A stretch of 64,000 bases of DNA, from the NCBI GenBank assembly GCA_023053575.1, contig JAKZAP010000018.1, positions 1,240,001 through 1,304,000 on the forward strand, given 5' to 3'. A program made the translations under genes and the position numbers. Numbering within the stretch: position 1 is the first letter of the stretch; each line of letters starts with the position of its first letter. Below, one piece after another: positions 11,900 to 22,300 of the stretch. Under the pieces are notes generated by a model. That model was not told the origin of the DNA and made no database searches. It was given only the letters and a program-made list of their open reading frames with translations. Source of the stretch: Branchinecta lynchi (lineage: Eukaryota; Arthropoda; Branchiopoda; Anostraca; Branchinectidae).

Positions 11900-12065
11900 A
11901 ATTTTCATGGTCGGGCGCTGCGAGCGCCCGTTTTAGCTAAATTTGTGTGGTGGGGCGCTCTGCGAGCGCCCGTTTTAGCGAAATTTGTGTGGTCGGGTGC
12001 TCTGCGAGCGCCCGTTTTAGCGAAATTTGTGTGGTCGGGTGCTCTGCGAGCGCCCGTTTTAGCTT
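11900..12065 (+). repeat. 42-bp tandem repeat, about four copies
   Basis: Units of 42 bp share TGCGAGCGCCCGTTTTAGC and AAATTTGTGTGGTCGGG. The unit is 14 codons long, so several frames stay open on both strands (for instance ALRAPVLAKFVWSG repeated). GAGCGCCCG sits in small hairpins with CGGGCGCT. No sign of real coding. Confidence 0.85.
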
Positions 12066-12114
12066 TTTTCTTTCTTCGAGGGGGTGGTGGTGGTGGTACC
12101 CCCCCCCCTCTAGA

Positions 12115-12157
12115 AGACAGTACGTCACTGTCTTCTAGACAGTGACGTACCTGTCTA
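12115..12157. repeat. nested hairpin after the 42-bp array
   Basis: The core 12121-12149 has 13-bp perfect arms (TACGTCACTGTCT) with loop TCT; pairing continues outward through GACAG/CTGTC and TCTAGA. Confidence 0.8.
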
Positions 12158-12346
12158 GAAGGCTGTGTTTTTTGTTTTTTGTTTTTTCTGCGTGCAACTA
12201 TCTTTTAATTCAAGGCTGCGATAGGTAGCTATTCAGTACATGCATTATTCCGGAAATAATCGGAAATACAACAAGAAAACAAAAAGTAAAGATGAACACA
12301 TAGACATGAGATTAAGGCGACCTAATTCTAGCCAATTTTGCCCGGC

Positions 12347-12500
12347 AAAATTTGCTTTTATTAATAAAGATCTATTAAAACCGCCGGTATGGTAAAATTT
12401 GCCGGTATGGTAAAATTATTCAAAATTTGCCGGTATGGTAAAATTTGCAAAATTTGCTTTTATTAATAAAGATCTATTAAAACCGCCGGTACGGTAACTT
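12347..12500 (+). repeat. short direct repeats of CCGGTATGGTAAAATTTG
   Basis: A 60-bp segment with TTTATTAATAAAGATCTATT and ACCGCCGGTA occurs twice (about 12350 and 12450), separated by two more CCGGTATGGTAAAATTTG copies. The palindromic TTATTAATAA lies in each. Confidence 0.75.
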
Positions 12501-12503
12501 GGA

Positions 12504-13312
12504 GTGGGTTGTTTCGTACAAGGCGTGTGTTTCAACAACTTAAGCTACGCTGGTGACCTAGCCATACTAGCCCCCACAGTATTCGCGCTCAATAAGCTTC
12601 TTCAAGTGTGTGATGAATTTGCGAAAGCAAATGATATTCTTTTCAACACGAAAAAGACGGTTTGTATGGCGTTTATCCCGAAAAGTCTTCAACTACGTTA
12701 CATCCCCGATGTTATTTTGTCTGGTGAGGTACTAGTTTTTTTGCAAACTTTCAAGTATTTGGGCTTTACTTTTATTCCTTCTATGTCTGATGAGCCTCAC
12801 GTTGCTGCGCTCTCCAGATCACTGTCTGTGAGGGCCAATATATTAATTCGGAGGTTTGGTAGATGCGAGGCTTCTGTTAAGACCTTTCTTTTCAGAGCTT
12901 ACTGTACTCCGCTGTACTGTTTGTCACTGGTGTGTAACACGAGAGTTAAGTGTCTAGATACATTTCGGGTTTTATATAACAACTCTTTCCGGTGGCTACA
13001 CGGACTTGCATGGAACTGTAGTGCGTCTGGCATGTTTGTGGGTGAGGGCCTTCCTTCTTTCGGGGAACTTCGGCGTCGGGCTATCTTTTCTCTCCAGACC
13101 CGAATTCTTCGCTCTCGAAACCCCATGCTCGTGGTTCTTTCGAGTCCCCATATGAGACTGACGTTGCCTGTGTGGTTAGTCTGGAACCGCGAACTTTACA
13201 CTTGTTGCGTAGAAGGCTCGCCATCTTAAATGTATTTTGTTGTTGTTTTTATGTGTTGTATGTGTAATGGCTCTAGAAGCCGTAGTCGAAGTTAAATAAA
13301 TAAATAAAAGTC
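12504..13312 (+). mobile_element. LINE reverse-transcriptase fragment, catalytic motif damaged
   Basis: The frame to 13229 reads as the C-terminal half of a non-LTR reverse transcriptase: LSYAGDLAILAP (motif F/YxDD altered to YAGD), FNTKKTVCMAF, FKYLGFTF and the connection/thumb-like region to IFSLQTRILRSRNP. The 3' UTR ends with AAATAAATAAATAAAAG. It is 5'-truncated, and the loss of the first catalytic Asp suggests an inactive copy. Clade not assigned. Confidence 0.85.
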
Positions 13313-14019
13313 AATTCTAGCCTGCTAAAACGGAACCCTGAAAGTCGGGCCCTTATTTGTATGTATAGCAAGGTTTATTCTGATTGTTTGATCGTTTGAG
13401 GATATAACTGCAAACCTAGACGTCCATCTTTGTGTTAACCATTGAGGGAATTAGTGTGTTAAATGTCAACTAGCGACCTGGCAAATCTATTCATTCACAG
13501 TATGCAGTTGCTGTTGTTGATCCTGAATATTTGAGATTATACATAGAGCTACCACAATTTTAAAAGATTTATCCTACAAATCAGAAACCGTAATTCGGGA
13601 ATAGCGGAGCAATGGACTAAGGCATTTGTGTCTGCTTTTCAAGCCTGTTAAAAAGTTTAACCGAAAAGGGATGTAATAAGAGAATCTAGGTGCCCAAAGC
13701 TTATTCAGAGAGAGAAATAGGTATATTTAGAACTATCATAGCATAACCAAATTCAGTTTCTACAAATTATAAATAACGAACACATAAATAACAAACACAC
13801 ACTACGGCTCAGAATTAAACACCAAAGTAAAAAAAAAAAGGCACAAACGAGTTCCCGTAACGATTAGTGCGGACTTTGGGGTAGAAGTTTATCTTGCGAC
13901 CGAGTTCGATTATTGGGAGGGGCTGTTTCCGGTAGCAGTGACCGGCGGCTCGTATTGGCTAGGATAGATTTGACAAACTGCAAAATCAGTTTTTCGAGCC
14001 GGACTTTAAGCGGTCGTAA
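13313..14019. other. no gene seen
   Basis: Short frames only; a poly(A) stretch near 13830. Confidence 0.4.
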
Positions 14020-14350
14020 CTCGTTGATTCAGGATCAACACGAATAAGTTATTCGCTTTGAAGCCCCGATGAACATGCGTTACCTCGTTTATTCAGCTAT
14101 TCAGGAATGATCAATTGTAAACAGTGGAATTTCCCTGTGATTTGTGGTACCTCTATCTGCTTGTATCTGTGTTGTATGCTTTACGAAAAACAAGTGTTCA
14201 CGCAGTGATCCACCTTCCTTGAGCTGATCACAGGCCACAAAAGCCGCGTTTTAGTTGAGGTTCAGATTTTTTGCGTTATAGTAGAATGTTTCGTTGTGAG
14301 GACGGCCGTGTATATTCTGGACGTCATACTAGAGCAAATAGTGAAAATAA
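14020..14350 (+). repeat. family W repeat
   Basis: Matches 62383-62556 plus 62930-63067: GATGAACATGCGTTACCTCG, GGAATTT.CCTGT, TGTTCACGCAGTGA, AAAAGCCGCGTTT and GAGCAAATAGTGAAAA occur in the same order. Confidence 0.8.
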
Positions 14351-14419
14351 AAATAAAAAATACCTTAACACTATCAAAATAATGAAATAATAACGCAGTG
14401 TAATTTGGCTTTTTTTTAT

Positions 14420-14790
14420 AGGTATAAGGAGATACGCTGAATTCGTTTCTGAACTCTCTTTTTTTATTTGCTGGAGAACTCCGACAAGTAATTATCTTGG
14501 AATCAACACAGAAACTCTTTCACAAATTCCACACTCTTTCTGCGAGTATAATTGAATCATCAGTCAATAAACGGTAACTATATAAAATCCACAGTCCCCA
14601 ATTCTGCATGATACTTTTCATCCGGTATGCGCAGCAATCTGTAAAAAAAAACATTATTTGTTTAAGTTCCAAACCTGTTTCATCCCCTACTATAAACTTT
14701 GATCCGTTTCCAAATTTATAAGTAAAAATATTAATTTGTCTGAACCAAATGTTACATTTTTGTGGTCCCGTTGAAACCTTTGTCTTGTTA
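14420..14790 (+). repeat. family A 3' fragment
   Basis: Has the fifth-unit signature ATAAGGAGATACGCTGAATTCG and a diverged terminus GGTCCCGTTGAAACC then TTTGTCTTGTT. Confidence 0.6.
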
Positions 14791-15220
14791 GTGCGTGGTG
14801 CAGTGCAGCTTCATTTGAAGCGGTAACGTTATTCTTGACTTTGACACGCGTGAAGAATGACTTTACCGTATCAAGTCAGCCTCAAATGATGCGCAGCCTT
14901 ATCGCGTGGCACGCTTAACTCTATGCGTTGAAAAGTCTTGGTTATCAAACAGAAGCGGAATTCAGAAATTTCTCTGTGTGTATGATTTACATTTCTGAAT
15001 TCAAGGGATTACATCTGCAACTTCTCAAGGGCCAGTGCATACTGTAACGCGAGGGTGAGGATTTCTGAACAGAACAACTAAGATGATTAAAAGAACACAA
15101 ACCAGATTGTCGGGTTTTTTATTGGTCCCAGGATCTCGAAAATCTAGTTTATTTTCTTTCGTTATGAATGTTCAGCATGGCTTTAAACCCTATACTAAGA
15201 TAATCACACCTCAAGGGTAG
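14791..15220. other. no gene seen; short family F tail near 15110-15200
   Basis: The segment ending ATGTTCAGCATGGCTTTAAACC resembles the family F tail. The rest is unassigned. Confidence 0.35.
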
Positions 15221-15577
15221 ATGGCCCATGATAAGGGGAAACTACAGCCACATTTTAAAGTTCACATATCACCACTACAGAGGCAACAGAATAAAACACT
15301 TCGGATTTTGAAAAATATGCTACCTTCCCCGTTATCTTATCCCGGTAAATCCCCAACTAAAAGCTTGTATTTATTGTTAAATACTTTACCATTAGACCAT
15401 TTTGTTACATTTAACGCATTTTTGTTCATGGTCAGGTATCGCCAGGGTGCATTACCTAGTTATTTCACATCTATTAATTTATTCCCGGATGATGTGGTAT
15501 TGCCTGCTTATAAGACCCGATCGGCTTCGAAAATACGCCAGCCTCTAATCATCACAGAGAGGTCTCTGTGGTGATTA
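15221..15577 (+). mobile_element. LINE reverse-transcriptase C-terminal fragment
   Basis: The product QRQQNKTLRILKNMLP, then LLLNTLPLDHFVTFNAFLFM, LPSYFTSINL and YKTRSASKIRQP matches the C-terminal region of Jockey/CR1-type reverse transcriptases. It ends at a hairpin (15546-15577) that abuts a family A copy. It provides the empty-site paralogue for the MITE at 16847. Confidence 0.7.
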
Positions 15578-15589
15578 GTCTCGTTTTTA

Positions 15590-16679
15590 GGATCCCAAAA
15601 CGTAAGTGGAGGGATACCTATGACATCGCAAAAGTTGTCCGTCCGTCCGTCCGTCTGTAAGCACGATAACTCTCGAAGGGAATGATATATTTTGATGAAA
15701 CTTGGTATGAGGATTGTTTGGGTCAAGGGTAAGGTCGAGTTCGTAGATGGGCTCTGTCGCCTTATATTTGGGGGGGGGGGGGGGGGGAGGGGGTTCAATT
15801 TAAGGGACAAACAAAATATTTTTAAACAGCTAATGTGATAGTTGATTATGGGGTAAGAAGACATGCTGAGCACGATGCTGACAATCATTTTCTCGCCGGA
15901 CAAGTAGTTCGTCCGGAATCCGGCGAAAACTGGAAAGTTTGTTAAAAGTAAAAGTTTCATTTGAAGTTGATTAAATGTTTGATTTAGGGGTAAGAAGACA
16001 TGCTGAGCACGATGGTGAAAACCATTTTCTCGCTGGACGAGTAGTTCGTCCGGAATCCGGCAAAAACCAGAAAGTTGGTTAAAAGCAAAAGTTTCATTTG
16101 AAGTTGATTAAATGTATGATTTGTGGGTAAGAAGAAATGCTGAACCCGATGGTGAAAACCATTTTCTCGCCGGACAACTAGTTCGCCTGTAATCCGGCCA
16201 AAACCGAAAAATATGTTAAAAGTGAATGCTTTATCTGAAGTTGATTAGATGATATATTTAGGGGTAAGAAGTGACGCTGAGTCTGTATATAATGATCATT
16301 TTTTACCCGGACATATAATTAGTCCGGAATCCGGTTGTACCCGCATTTTTTTAAGTCAAAATTTTATTTAAAGTTGATTAGATTTCTTTATAGGGATAAG
16401 GAGATACGCCGGCTTCGTTTCTGAATTTTTCTTTTTTTGCTGGACTAGTAGTTCGCTCGGAATTCCGGCGATACCGCAAATTTGGCGGTAGTAGTAGTAG
16501 TAGTAGCCAGGAAGTTTCGGTCAATATTGTCAAAATAGATATGGCTTATAGAGGTATAGATAGGTAGATAGAATATCTGAACTCGGTTTTCTCTGATGAT
16601 TATCCTGGTGAAGACAAGACCGAATTGTCTGGATCAAATCTTAGATTTTTGGGATCCCATCGACACCTTTGGTCTTGTT
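15590..16679 (+). repeat. family A repeat, full length
   Basis: Starts GGATCCCAAAACGTAAGTGG, with GTCCGTCCGTCCGTCTG and GATATATTTTGATGAAACTTGG blocks, an expanded G-tract (15768-15788) and five ordered units at 15850, 15987, 16123, 16261 and about 16395. Ends GGGATCCCATCGACACC then TTTGGTCTTGTT. A GTA microsatellite lies near 16487-16505. Confidence 0.9.
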
Positions 16680-16789
16680 CGATAAGGAATAAAGTTATTG
16701 GAGTTTGGAACAAGTTTGAAGACCTTTTTGAACAGGACCGATGACTGATCACTTTGAAAAAGAAAAATTAAAACTCATCTGTTGGCAGA

Positions 16790-17100
16790 ATACTGATATT
16801 AAAATATGATACGTTCACGTTTATGTTATCCCGGTAAATCCCCAACCAGGCCCGTATCCAGGAATTTATTTCGGGGGGGGTGGGGTGCCTGCTGGTCGGA
16901 CAAAAAAGTACAAAAAACACATAAATCAGAGGGAAAAGCCTATAAAAAATCATTATTTTTCTACGTTTCGGGGGGTTCACCCCCCCCCCCCCCTGGATAC
17001 GGCCTTGTCCCCAACCCTTAATTATTAATTTTGTTTTAGAAAAAGTTAGCGTTCCTTCAGCTTCGGCCACGACTTGGTGTTATTATTATTATTTATTTTT
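16790..17100 (+). mobile_element. LINE fragment split by a MITE
   Basis: TTATCCCGGTAAATCCCCAAC before the MITE and CCTTAATTATTAATTTTG after it continue the sequence seen uninterrupted at 15335-15360. 17080-17100 is an ATT-rich tail. Confidence 0.6.
16847..17007 (+). mobile_element. hAT-type MITE (family M1), 161 bp, perfect 8-bp target duplication
   Basis: Termini CAGGCCCGTATCCAGG and CCTGGATACGGCCTTG are imperfect inverted repeats. The 8-bp duplication TCCCCAAC flanks it (16839-16846 and 17008-17015). A G-tract starts at nt 26 and a C-tract closes the right side. The unoccupied site is at 15350-15357. Other copies: 29309-29472 and 41352-41514. Confidence 0.9.
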
Positions 17101-17882
17101 TCTTTTATCTTGTGGTGAGTTTGGTATGGCATGTGTAAGTATACGGAATGGAACGAGTCCTTTCTTTTTTGTGTGTATTTACAGAGGAACGACTCATTTA
17201 TACTATTTTCATATAGTTAGTGTTTAAAATGGGGCCGAGCTAACGAGCTCGTATCCCTGCCGGCCCCCAGTGATCAAAATACATGGTCGCGAAGTATTTT
17301 AGAAATAAAAGAACTTCAACCTGAACGATACATAAGCAACACGTCAATCTAAGAAAAAATCACAAAATTAATTAAAACTTCTCGAGTAGATTGGCAATCT
17401 GACGTTATACTTTTTTACAAAATGATGTCAGGATTTACGACCGGCATAAGAATCGAGTATCAGACGCTGCCGAAAAGTCATTAAAGCTGTGACACCACGA
17501 GGTGATATTTTGTCTTAAATTTTCTTTTTGAAAAAATAATACAAGAACTTTTTCCCTCTAAAGAGGTTCTTCTGATGATAGTCATGATGTTCTGAAACAG
17601 TACATCTTCGTTGTATATAATGTCCGACAGCTAGTTTTATTGGAAAGGATAGGAAATTGACAAAAGGCTTGATAAGTTTAAAATGAATTATGTAACCAAT
17701 TTCGGTTATCCGGTCCAGCCAGTCAATAAAAAGTCTTAGGGCTAACACGTTCAGTTTGCACAAAAAAAGTTAAAACATAAATAAGAAACTTTCGCGTTTA
17801 TTATTGGTGTGCATGTGGCCGAAAAGGCTTTCCAAACACATGTAGTATATATACAGTCGGAACGCTATGTATGTATGTAGGA
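17101..17882. other. no gene seen
   Basis: Includes an A-rich-tailed stretch to 17320 (GAAATAAAAGAAC) that may be a LINE or SINE 3' end. No frame with a motif. Confidence 0.35.
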
Positions 17883-18240
17883 TTAGATTAAGATAAGATT
17901 AAATTTTATTTTACACGTGTATACAAAACATTTGTAGCCCCTGCTAAGAAAGCCCCAAAGGTCTTGTTGGCCACAGGTGGGAGTCTTCTCTATTCTACAT
18001 ATTGTGGTAACACTATTTTTACATTATTTACATGCCATTCATACACTATTGATACATATACAACAAACGTTCACTTACAAAAAACACGCACGCGTTGTTG
18101 CTATTCTTACTATATGTATACATACAGTCGGGAAGTATATGCACGTCCATATTATTCTATGCGTCTATATGCCTGTATGTAATGAGTAAGTATTGTATTG
18201 TATTACTTATGGCCCAAGGCTTTAATAAACATCAGTCTAC
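17883..18240 (+). repeat. family V repeat and a LINE-tail-like end just before PNUTS exon 1
   Basis: 17883-18100 matches 56981-57170 (TTGGCCACAGGTGG.AGTCTT, CTATTCTACATATTGTGGTA). 18205-18240 has ATGGCCCAAGGCTTTAATAAA like LINE 3' ends. It lies within 100-440 bp of the exon 1 acceptor. Confidence 0.75.
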
Positions 18241-18323
18241 ACACATAAATAGTATTAAATAAAAATAACAGTCCTTACGACCCACACATAAATTAAGTTA
18301 CAACAAAACATTTTTTTTTGCAG

Positions 18324-19366
18324 AGAAGTGGAACCTGAGGAACTCCCAGTCGTTGAGGTCGGACCCGAAAGTAAAACATTAAAAGTTGACGAACCACCGA
18401 GTAAGGTTGAACCGAAAGATACTGACGTTCAGGCCGAAGAGAATACCACAAAAGAATCAAAAGTGGAAGAAGAACCTGCAAAGCTGAAAAGCTCTGATAT
18501 CAAAAGTGAGCGAAACGAAAAAGAAAAAGCAAAAAGTGATTCGAAAAGCATTGAAAAACGGAGTGACAAAGAGCGGTCAAAAGAGAGCCGGGATAAGGAC
18601 AAAGACAAACCTAACAGTGATAGGAAAAAGGAGGGAAGCTCTAAAAGCAAAGACGAGTCCTCAAGAAAAAGAGATGACAAAGAGAATAGTAAAAAAGACG
18701 ATAAGGAAAGTAGCTCAAAGAAAGACGATAAGGAAAGTAGCTCAAAGAAAGACGATAAGGAAAGTAGCTCAAAGAAAGACGAAAAATACCGAAAAAGGGC
18801 GGATGCAGAAAGACCGAAAATATCAAGCAGTTCACGCGATGACAAACACCGAAGCAGCTCAAGCTCGAAGGATAAACTAAAGTCGGATAGACTCGATAGA
18901 GATAGAGAAAGGTCCCAAAACAGAAGTAGAGAAGAAAAGAAACAGTCAGAAATTGACCAAAAAACCCTCGAGTCTCTTGGATTTTTAGCGAAGCCAGGAT
19001 TTTCCTCCATGAAGATCCCCAAAAAAGTAAAAACGGACGAGGAGAAAAGGCAAGAAGAAGAAAAGAAAGAAGCGGAGAAGGAAAAAGACAATTTTTCGAT
19101 TTTGGACCGAAAACCCGCGTCGACCGTCAAAGTCTTCCAGTCGAAATTCCGTTCGCACGGCTGTGAGGAGGCCCCCGCTAAACCTCCTCTGAAGAAAACG
19201 TTGAAAAAAGGACCCCCAGTTGTACCCCCCGTTCTAAAACGGCCGTCTACTTCAGCCCTAGACATCTTTCCGCCTGAGAAGAAGTTGAAGTCCCCCCTTG
19301 CTCTTCTTGAAGTTGAGGAGGGGAAGGCAATGAGACCAGGAGGAATTAAGCTAATCAGTCCAAGAC
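18324..19366 (+). CDS. PPP1R10: PNUTS exon 1 of those visible: charged linker and KFRS block
   Basis: The acceptor is a T-tract plus TTGCAG ending at 18323; the donor is GTAAGT at 19367. The first base completes a codon from an unseen upstream exon, and the exon ends on the first base of a codon. It encodes about 347 residues: a Glu/Lys-rich start, a long Lys/Ser/Asp/Arg stretch of low complexity likely to be disordered and nuclear, three exact tandem 9-residue repeats (KDDKESSSK, 18694-18774), then LGFLAKPGF, a conserved TVKVFQSKFRSHG block (residue 267 on) and KLISPR at the donor. The KFRS and KLIS blocks match PNUTS just before its FLDAL region, so no extra exon is needed before 42267. An ORF track artefact runs past the donor to 19440; the splice reading is preferred. 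Confidence 0.93.
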
Positions 19367-22300
19367 GTAAGTACCAGGGATCCCACCTATTTCATTTACT
19401 CCCTCTCCCCTACTTTCGACTACCACTGGCCCCTTTGTAGCAAGTAGTGCACAAAGTCAGAGCTGTTGTGAAACCAGCAAATCCGAGTCCGAGTCCTTCG
19501 AGACTAGTCCAGAGTCCGAGTCCACAGCTCTGGCAGACGGACAGCTCCGTGAAAGACGAGTCCGAGTCCTTGAAAAAGGCGTTTGAGACGAGTCCAGAGT
19601 TCGAGTCCACCAGCTCCGACATAGTTTGCACAACGAGTAGGTCCCTTAGTTCTTACAGTGGCGTAATCAGAATAGTTTTTGACGGGAGGGGCATTCTCTC
19701 GGGGTCGGCCCCTTCCCTTTGATAGACGGCTTTTTGCTCCATGGTAGCCTAACGGGTTTGGTAAAGGTCAGTTCAGAAATGCTAGAATTCGCGTTTGCCT
19801 TATTCATTATTCTTTAGTTATTGTTACAAACAAATCAGAATTAGTGAAGCGTCTTTTTCTTACGCCACTGGTATGTCTGACGCTTTTAAGCAACATGAGG
19901 TTTATTTGTATTTGTCAATAAAGTTGTACCCGTATTCTTACCGTTCCCCGATGACTCCTCGGGAAATCAAGGGGAACGGCGAGGATACAGAGTCACTCCA
20001 CGAGAACTCCGCCTAGGAAAACAACGAGAACACATGGAATACTTCCAAAAGGGATTTTGTTCGAAAAAAAAATATCCTTTTTGATGATGGTGAGGATAAT
20101 CATAGCATTCCCCGTTTGTGGGGACTCACGAGAATACAGGGAATGAGTCCCTGGGATAAACAAAACGCAGGGACTGCTTAAAAGGAGTCCTCGGGAACGG
20201 CGAGGATACGCCTCTTACCTTACCTTACCTTACCTTCATATAAATAGGACGTAAGTTTTCTCGAACAGGTATGCAGTGAATAATCTTCCTATGGCCCACA
20301 GGTAATATCATGACAGTGAGTGTTTGTAGAGGTTGGTACGATATCGTATCAGCCTCCAGAGAGGATGTGTTTCTTACCTAGCCAACCATCCTGGACCATA
20401 CGTTGTTACAATCACATTCGCATTGAAAATGCAACTTGTCAACTGAAACAACATTACTTCCAGCTTACTTTAGATGAATTTCCTCTATACTCTCCAAAAG
20501 GCAGCAATTGAACAATTACTACGTTTTTTTCTTGATGTTGCCCTGATTAAACAGTCCATTAATGACCGCTTCAGTGTTGCCAATTTCTCTGATGGAACCT
20601 GTGACTTTTGGCCGGAAAGAAACAAACAAAGACATTCTGGCACCTACGAAACTTGGTCCTTTTCACCAACTGTCAACGAGATATCTCGCTTTATCCTCTT
20701 CATAATTATACGCGTCGTAATTTTTTATTTACTGATAAGGAACCGGTCGCTGAGTTCTTGCTCGCTTTATTGAAGAAACGAAAATGTATGACAAATCGGA
20801 GAATTCTGCAACCAGTGGCAACACCGGTGTAATGTTGATTAATTCTATGTCTCTAACAGCAAGCCTTGATTAATTCTATCTATCGAGCTCGCCGCTAGAT
20901 GGCATCTGCTTTGCCACAAATGAAAAATATGGTGTTTGATAAGGATTGTACTGTTATAAACTGAAATGCCCGGGTTACAACAGTAAGTCATTTTCACATT
21001 TCTATAGTATGCTGTAATTGCCATTTCACTAAACAAAAATTCCCTACAAAAGTAGCAAATAAGTACAACAAAAGAAGAATAAGTCCTAACTATAAAAATA
21101 TTATGTTTGAAAAGTTATAATAGTTAACATACCTCCATCTCGGTTCATAACAGAATACCAACCTCAGCAGCCATTTAAAAATATCAACGGTTATTTTCAA
21201 TTGCCGTCTCGTTGTTATGGCACTTGCCTTCCGGCCAAGTCACATTTCCGTCTGTCGGTCGGTTAGTCCGGTGTTTGCGAGTTAGGGACATTAGGCTACT
21301 TCCAGATATGCTAGGACGATGACACTTGGCAGGCATATTAGCGACCCGACCAAACTAAGTTGGAAACAGTCACTTGCCCGATCCGACCATCTTGGGAGGG
21401 GGAGCCGGGATCCGGAAACCTTAGGAGGTTACCCCTCTGAAGACCACCCACGGAATTTATAATCAAACCCATTAAGTCATCTAGTTGAAATCCGGTTAAT
21501 AACAGTTTACTTGGAAGATATTTTGTGTTCAGTCATCCTAGGGTTACAACATACTGTTATACACGTAAATCAACTTTTAGCCTTGAAAAATCAACTGATC
21601 TTTGTTTTCTTCCTTTCTTTCCCGCAAAAAAGTACATGTATAGGCCTACTCCTTGAGCCCAGTCTGATGGGGAAACGTGTATTCAGACATTGGCTAAGAA
21701 CGGATACGTCAGCTACAAAGCATCGTAGCTGACGTATCCTTTTTTTTTGGCCATTTTTGGAAAAAATTGCGTACGTATCTTTAGTTGAATTTTACAACGC
21801 ATCAGACAAGGCGAGGAAACGCAAAGTTTTATGGTGCCTTTCTCATTGTCCATTTACACCGAAAAAAATCCGTAAAATCCGAGCGTATTTTACGCTCGTT
21901 TTGAGCTTGAAAAGATTTCTAGCAATAAGGACGTATCTGGATACAAAATGGACCGATTTCTCAAATACGTCCGTATTGCTAGAAATGTTTTCAAGCTCAA
22001 AAGGTGCGTAAAATACGCTCGGATTTCAAAATATGCTCGGATTTTACGCAGTTTGTAAACCTACCATCACTGGTTTGTCGTTTACTGCATACTGCAGATT
22101 TTGCGTGAAATCGCAGCAGTGTCAACCAGGGGCTACAAGATTGGAACTGAAAACGTCAGTTGCGTTTTTGCAGATACCATAGTATCTGTTACCACGGTAA
22201 TTGGACCTGCAATTAGTCGTTTTTGCGGTTGCCTGAGTATCTGATATAGGGTTGCTCTGCAAAAACGACAATTGCCGAAATTGCGCTTTTCGAAGTCATC

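Noticed and set aside
13830..14019. Possible upstream PNUTS exon with the TFIIS N-domain
   Set aside because: No frame here or elsewhere in 1-18323 gives the expected leucine-rich helical domain with splice sites in the needed phase.
18506..18880. 124-codon frame overlapping exon 1
   Set aside because: A shifted frame of the repetitive Lys-rich exon, out of phase with the conserved PNUTS reading.
18429..19265. 278-codon minus-strand open frame, Ser/Leu/Phe-rich
   Set aside because: It is the antisense of PNUTS exon 1; the Lys/Ser-rich sense sequence reads as Ser/Leu/Phe on the other strand and removes stops.
19447..19722. Continuation of PNUTS coding past 19366 (Ser/Pro/Glu-rich frame)
   Set aside because: A consensus GTAAGT donor ends exon 1 and the next conserved block starts at 42267 in the right phase; the frame is open because of GAGTCC repetition.
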